Below are positions 60,356 through 64,000 of a stretch of DNA of 64,000 nucleotides, piece by piece. The DNA lies in NCBI RefSeq assembly GCF_000956475.1, contig NZ_JYJB01000009.1, positions 1 through 64,000 on the forward strand, in the 5' to 3' direction. Positions within the stretch are counted from its first letter, which is position 1. Each line of letters begins with the position of its first letter. A program made the translations under genes and the position numbers. This DNA comes from Microbacterium hydrocarbonoxydans (GTDB lineage: Bacteria > Actinomycetota > Actinomycetes > Actinomycetales > Microbacteriaceae). A model generated the notes under the pieces. The model made no database searches and was not told the origin of the DNA. It was given only the letters and a program-made list of their open reading frames with translations.

Positions 60356-60396
60356 GAGAAAGGGCGCGAGCGGTTCACACCGCTCGTGCCCTTCTC
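60356..60396 (+). terminator. Terminator of the desaturase gene
   Basis: GAGAAAGGGC-GCGAGCGG-TTCACA-CCGCTCGT-GCCCTTCTC; long stem with one bulged A. Confidence 0.85.
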
Positions 60397-60446
60397 TGTG
60401 CGCCTGGTGGGGGAGGGTGCGCGCCGGGCGGTCGGCGGTGATTTCG

Positions 60447-60486
60447 AAGTTCTGCGGCCGGACTGCGTCGGGTGGCCGCAGAAGTT
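60447..60486. repeat. Intergenic inverted repeat
   Basis: AAGTTCTGCGGCC and GGCCGCAGAAGTT, one mismatch in 13, with a 14-nt loop. It lies between two convergent terminators. It may be a REP-like element. Confidence 0.5.
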
Positions 60487-60521
60487 GGGATTGGCCGCTG
60501 GGGCGTCACGCATTGACTGCG

Positions 60522-60558
60522 CGAAAGGGCCGCGAGCGGATCGCTCGCGGCCCTTTCG
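60522..60558 (-). terminator. Terminator of the DivIVA-like gene
   Basis: CGAAAGGGCCGCGAGCG-GAT-CGCTCGCGGCCCTTTCG, a perfect 17-bp stem with a 3-nt loop. Confidence 0.9.
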
Positions 60559-60570
60559 GCAGAGGCTGGG

Positions 60571-62004
60571 TCAGCGGGAGCTGGGCTCCTCGACCTCGAC
60601 CACATCGATCGTGATCTTGCCGTCGATCGTGGCGTCGTCGTCGTCCAGAAGCTCGTCTTCGAGAACCTCGTCGCCGAGGAACACATCGGCCGGGTCTGCC
60701 TCGATGATCTCGGCCTCGAAGGTCTCGACCTCGTCGTCCACGTCGGCCAGACCGTCGAGGTCTGCCGCTTCGACGGTCGAGGGGGCGGCTGCCGCGGCAT
60801 CCGTCCTGGGAGCTGTGGCCGGAGTCTCATCGCTGAAGACGCCCTCCGGGCGGATGAGCTCTCGCACCTCGGCCATGAAGCTCGCGAGCTGCTGCTGCTG
60901 CCAGCGCAGCTTGCGGGCGTGGTCCTCCGCGTCGCGGAGAACGGTCGAGGTGTGGCCGGTGACCGACTCGACGATCTTCTGCGACTTCACGCGGGCGCGC
61001 TCGAGCGTGTCACGGGCACGCACCTGCGCGTCGGCCTCGATGGCCGCAGCCTGCGTGCGCATCAGGCGCTCGTAGTCGTCGGCCTTCGCCGAGATCCGCT
61101 GCGCGTGGTCGAGCGACGCGGCGACCTGCTCGTTGGCGTCGGTCGTGATGCGCTCGGCGTGCGCGACGGCCTGGTTGTGCAGCACGAGGAACTCCTGCTG
61201 CGCGTCGTCCTGACGGCGGGTGAGGGTCTCCTCGAACTCCAGGACGCGAGCGTTCATCTCGCGGACCTCACGCTCGGCGTCGGCGCGCAGCTGCTCGGTC
61301 TCGCGCGTGACGAGCGCGCGCAGCGCGGCGGCGCCCTTCTCCGCCTCGGTGCGGATGGCCGTGGCCTCCTGCGAGGCCTGGTGCACCTTCTCGGCGGCGT
61401 GCGCGGCCTCACGCTCGATACGAGCCTCGTGCGCGGTGAACTCGGTGTCGATCTTCAGGCGGATCTGGTCGGCGTCGTGCTGCGCGTGCGCGATGATGCG
61501 CGTGGCGTCGGCCTCGGCCTCGGCGCGCTGAGCGGCGACCTCCTCGCGTGCGGCGGCCATCAGACGGTCCGCCTGCACCGCGGCGTTCTGGATGAGGACG
61601 TTGGCCTGCTCTTCGGCGACGCGCAGGATGGCCTCGAACTGCTCGCGCGACGGGGCGTCCTTGCCCTCGGGGCGCGGGGCATCGACGAGCTCGTTGGTCA
61701 GCGTGGAGACGCGATCCTCGGCATCCGACGCCTGCGCCTTGGCCGCCGTGAGCTCGGCCTCGAGCTGCTCGCGGGCTGAGCGCTCTTCGGCCCGCACCGC
61801 CTCGAGCGCGTCCTCGTGGCGGGCTTCGGCGTCGGCGAGGTCGGCCTTCAGCTGCTGCAGCTGGTTGCGCAGGGTGTTCAGAGCGGAGTCGACCTCAGCC
61901 TTGTCGTAGCCGCGGAACGATGCGGTGAAGCCGCCGGGCTGCTCGCGCGGAGTCTCCTCGATCAGCTTGTCGAAGAAGTCGTTGTCGGCGGGGGATTCGC
62001 TCAT
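60571..62004 (-). CDS. DivIVA-like coiled-coil cytoskeletal protein
   Basis: A 477-residue protein. GFTASFRGYDKAEVDSALNT near residue 27 is the DivIVA membrane-targeting motif. The rest to about 390 is one long Ala/Glu/Arg-rich coiled coil with few breaks, followed by an acidic tail. It resembles the Wag31/Scy/FilP group that organises polar growth and cell shape in Actinobacteria. ATG 62004 was chosen because the DivIVA motif follows. The extreme acidic C-terminus (LEDELLDDDDATIDG) is notable. Confidence 0.88.
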   Translation of the reverse strand: MSESPADNDFFDKLIEETPREQPGGFTASFRGYDKAEVDSALNTLRNQLQQLKADLADAEARHEDALEAVRAEERSAREQLEAELTAAKAQASDAEDRVSTLTNELVDAPRPEGKDAPSREQFEAILRVAEEQANVLIQNAAVQADRLMAAAREEVAAQRAEAEADATRIIAHAQHDADQIRLKIDTEFTAHEARIEREAAHAAEKVHQASQEATAIRTEAEKGAAALRALVTRETEQLRADAEREVREMNARVLEFEETLTRRQDDAQQEFLVLHNQAVAHAERITTDANEQVAASLDHAQRISAKADDYERLMRTQAAAIEADAQVRARDTLERARVKSQKIVESVTGHTSTVLRDAEDHARKLRWQQQQLASFMAEVRELIRPEGVFSDETPATAPRTDAAAAAPSTVEAADLDGLADVDDEVETFEAEIIEADPADVFLGDEVLEDELLDDDDATIDGKITIDVVEVEEPSSR

Positions 62005-62166
62005 GGGTCGGCCTTTCTGGCAGGGCCGTGGCGCAGACCGTTCGTGGGGCCGCGCAGGCCGAAGGAGGAGGGGCTGACGCACCGCGAAGACGTGCGGTGG
62101 CGCTGGGATCCAGCCTAGCCGCGCTCGCTGTGAGTTGTGCAGGGGGTTCTTGCGGAATGAGAGCCG

Positions 62167-62685
62167 TCAGCGGAGGGCATCGTCGACCTCCCAGAACGAG
62201 GGATCGCCGTCGCGACGCGTGAAGCCATGGCGCGGGCCGTCGATCACCGCGATCTCCCGCGCGCCGGCGCCGGAGGCCACGCGCGAGCGCAGATCCTTCC
62301 AGAACTCGACGTTCTGCGGCATCCCCAGCCGCTCGGTCGACCGCACCACCTGCATCCGCGTCCCCCAGCCATCGTCGACGAGGCGAACGACGGCGTCGTC
62401 AGACTCCACGAAGCGGATGCCGTACTCGCCCTCCTCGAGGATCGAGAACCTGCGCGGCTGCTCCCGCACCACACCGTCGACGATCTCCCTCGTCTCGAGC
62501 TCGGGGGCCTGGACGACGAGGGTCGCCCCGAGTTCGTCGAGCATGCGGTTCACCCGGTCTTCGGCCGTCCTGCGGGCGTAGCGACCGCCTGACCTCGAGA
62601 CGCCCCTGCGGAGTCCTCGGCCGAGGAACATCGCGCCGATGATCACGGCGACGATGATCGCGACGTAGATGACGGGATTGTCCAC
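62167..62685 (-). CDS. Small membrane protein of unknown function
   Basis: A 172-residue protein with an N-terminal helix (PVIYVAIIVAVIIGAMFLGR), a basic stretch, and a soluble domain of alpha/beta pattern (ATLVVQAPELETREIVDGVV, RFSILEEGEYGIRFVESDDA, MQVVRSTERLGMPQNVEFW). No catalytic motif is recognised. It lies alone between the DivIVA-like and sensor kinase genes. Confidence 0.75.
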   Translation of the reverse strand: MDNPVIYVAIIVAVIIGAMFLGRGLRRGVSRSGGRYARRTAEDRVNRMLDELGATLVVQAPELETREIVDGVVREQPRRFSILEEGEYGIRFVESDDAVVRLVDDGWGTRMQVVRSTERLGMPQNVEFWKDLRSRVASGAGAREIAVIDGPRHGFTRRDGDPSFWEVDDALR

Positions 62686-62793
62686 GGCACCAATCTACGC
62701 AGGTCCCCGGTCCGGCGATTCGCACGAGGCATACTCCCGCGAGAGCACGGCCGGAGTCTCCCGAGAGCGGATGCCGGGGGAGACCTCGCGGGA

Positions 62794-62799
62794 TAGCAT
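62794..62799 (+). promoter_or_regulatory. Candidate -10 box of a leaderless transcript
   Basis: TAGCAT ends 6 nt before the ATG at 62806, so the sensor kinase mRNA may be leaderless. Confidence 0.5.
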
Positions 62800-62805
62800 C
62801 GGGGG

Positions 62806-63996
62806 ATGCCGGACGAGGGGCGCACACCATGGGGCGAGGGGCCGCCATGGGCGACGCGCCGGGCGCGGCTGATCGCTCCGGTGGTGATCGCTTTCGTCGT
62901 GCAGGTCCCGGCATCCGTCTGGGGTGCCGTCCGCCCGCATCACGGGGTCCCCTGGCCGGCCGTGCTGCACATCGCGCTCGCCATCGCCGGGCCTCTCGTC
63001 CTGCTCGGCGCCCGCCGTTTCCCCGGCCCCGTCGTCGCGCTCGTGAGCGCCTTCGCGGCTGTCGATCTGCTCATCCTTCCCGTCTCCGGTCCTCCCTACA
63101 TCGCGCTCGCGTTCGCGATCGTCGGCGCCGTGGCGCGCGGAGCTGCGGTGTGGGCGGCGTCATCGGTCGCCACAGCCTGGGCGGTCGTGCTGCTGGTCAC
63201 CTCGTTCGAGGGGCGCGAATGGCGGCCGCCGGCCGTGGTCGTGGCGACCATCGGGCTTGCGGCGTGCTTCGGCGTCGGCGCGTTCGTGCGCACCCGGAGG
63301 GCCCGTTTCGCCGCGATGCGCGCGGAGTCGGCGCGACAGCGGCAGAGCGTCGAGGAGCGCGAACGCGTGCGGATCGCGCGCGAGCTGCATGATGTCCTCG
63401 GGCATGCACTGTCGCAGATCAACGTGCAGGCCGGAGTGGGCCTGCACCTGTTCGATCGCGATCCCGAGCAGGCGCGGGCGGCGCTCGCGAACGTGAAGGA
63501 GTCGTCGAAGCGCGCACTCGATGAGGTCCGCGGGGTGCTCGGGGTTCTGCGCGACGGCGAGACTCCGCTCACGCCAGAGGCGGGCCTCAGTGAGCTGCCC
63601 GGTCTGGTCGCCGGCGCCGCCGGACCAGGATTCGAGACCATGCTCGACGACCGGCTCGCAGGCGCCCTGCCGGACCGATCGACGCAGCTCGCCGCGTACC
63701 GCATCGTCCAGGAGGCGCTGACCAACGTCATCCGCCATTCCCGCGCTCGCCGCGTCGACGTCGTGCTGGAACGCGGGCTGGAGCGGATGCTGACGGTCAG
63801 GGTCACAGACGACGGGCGCGGCCTCGGCGCGCCCGTGTCGACCGCCGGCGGTCACCGGGGGATCCTCGGGATGCAGGAGAGGGCGGCGCTGCTCGGAGGC
63901 TCCGTGACCGTCGCAGACGCGCCGGGTGGCGGTGTCGAGGTCGTCGCCGTGCTGCCGTGGAGATCAGCTGATGCAGGTGCGGAGGAGGACCGATGA
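62806..63996 (+). CDS. NarL-type sensor histidine kinase
   Basis: A 396-residue protein. Several membrane helices (about 22-160) form the sensor part without a large outer domain. The HisKA_3 box RIARELHDVLGHALSQINVQ carries the phospho-accepting His, the HATPase block includes AYRIVQEALTNVIRHSRARR and VTDDGRGLGAPV, and GHRGILGMQERAALLGGSVT ends it. It is coupled to a response regulator that starts in its stop codon. The signal is unknown. Confidence 0.93.
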   Translation: MPDEGRTPWGEGPPWATRRARLIAPVVIAFVVQVPASVWGAVRPHHGVPWPAVLHIALAIAGPLVLLGARRFPGPVVALVSAFAAVDLLILPVSGPPYIALAFAIVGAVARGAAVWAASSVATAWAVVLLVTSFEGREWRPPAVVVATIGLAACFGVGAFVRTRRARFAAMRAESARQRQSVEERERVRIARELHDVLGHALSQINVQAGVGLHLFDRDPEQARAALANVKESSKRALDEVRGVLGVLRDGETPLTPEAGLSELPGLVAGAAGPGFETMLDDRLAGALPDRSTQLAAYRIVQEALTNVIRHSRARRVDVVLERGLERMLTVRVTDDGRGLGAPVSTAGGHRGILGMQERAALLGGSVTVADAPGGGVEVVAVLPWRSADAGAEEDR

Positions 63997-64000
63997 TCAG
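63993..64000 (+). CDS. Start of the partner response regulator (cut by the window)
   Basis: ATGATCAG overlaps the kinase stop (ATGA). Only Met-Ile and part of a third codon are visible. The identity is inferred from the operon position only. Confidence 0.4.

Overview
The window is GC-rich DNA from an actinobacterium, most likely a Microbacterium or another member of the Microbacteriaceae. The evidence is the strong G/C third-position bias, frequent GTG starts, many ATGA/GTGA/TGATG gene overlaps, candidate leaderless promoters, and the gene families present (DUF2510, LtrA, a mycoredoxin-like protein, a DivIVA-like coiled-coil protein). I recognise no rRNA, tRNA, CRISPR array or insertion sequence.

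Region 1 (1-25360) is a complete-looking ESX-like type VII secretion locus. It opens with a translationally coupled cassette: FHA protein (cut by the window edge), PP2C phosphatase, FHA protein with acidic repeats, Ser/Thr kinase, and an FHA-like/HTH protein. EccD, EccB and mycosin follow. Then come two substrate operons (a YbaB-like protein, an EspC-like coiled-coil protein with TDG repeats, a WxG protein, a second FHA-like/HTH protein; and a small ESX-like protein with a Gly-rich partner), a tandem pair of DUF2510 membrane proteins (one frameshifted), an RDD/double-FHA protein, a second EccD-like protein, a three-ATPase EccC, and an EsxB/EsxA-type WXG100 pair. No EccE was recognised. Three substrate promoters share a GGGGA...CCCATGG-type element, which suggests one regulon.

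Region 2 (25370-32544) holds housekeeping genes: a resolvase-fold protein lacking catalytic residues, malate dehydrogenase, a zinc metallopeptidase, proline iminopeptidase, an aldehyde dehydrogenase carrying two in-frame REP-like sequences, an MFS/GPH transporter and a mycoredoxin-like protein.

Region 3 (32687-53651) is a Wzx/Wzy-type extracellular polysaccharide locus. It includes a polyprenyl glycosylphosphotransferase, Wzy, Wzx, a Wzz-like protein, GT2 enzymes, an ALG14/ALG13-like pair, a CapK-like ligase, a CDP-alcohol phosphatidyltransferase, a cytidylyltransferase, sugar oxidoreductase genes, a secreted GH16 enzyme, a parallel beta-helix protein of lower GC, and a 1233-residue fibrinogen-like/propeller surface protein. 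Several leaders carry repeated TGGGGA boxes.

Region 4 (53652-64000) holds LtrA, a TetR regulator with a likely operator, a candidate small RNA or attenuator ending in a strong terminator, a Tat-exported dioxygenase-like lipoprotein in an operon with tatA-tatC-tatB, a small unknown protein, a fatty acid desaturase with an apparent ATC start, a DivIVA-like cytoskeletal protein, a small membrane protein, and a NarL-type sensor kinase followed by the first bases of its probable response regulator.
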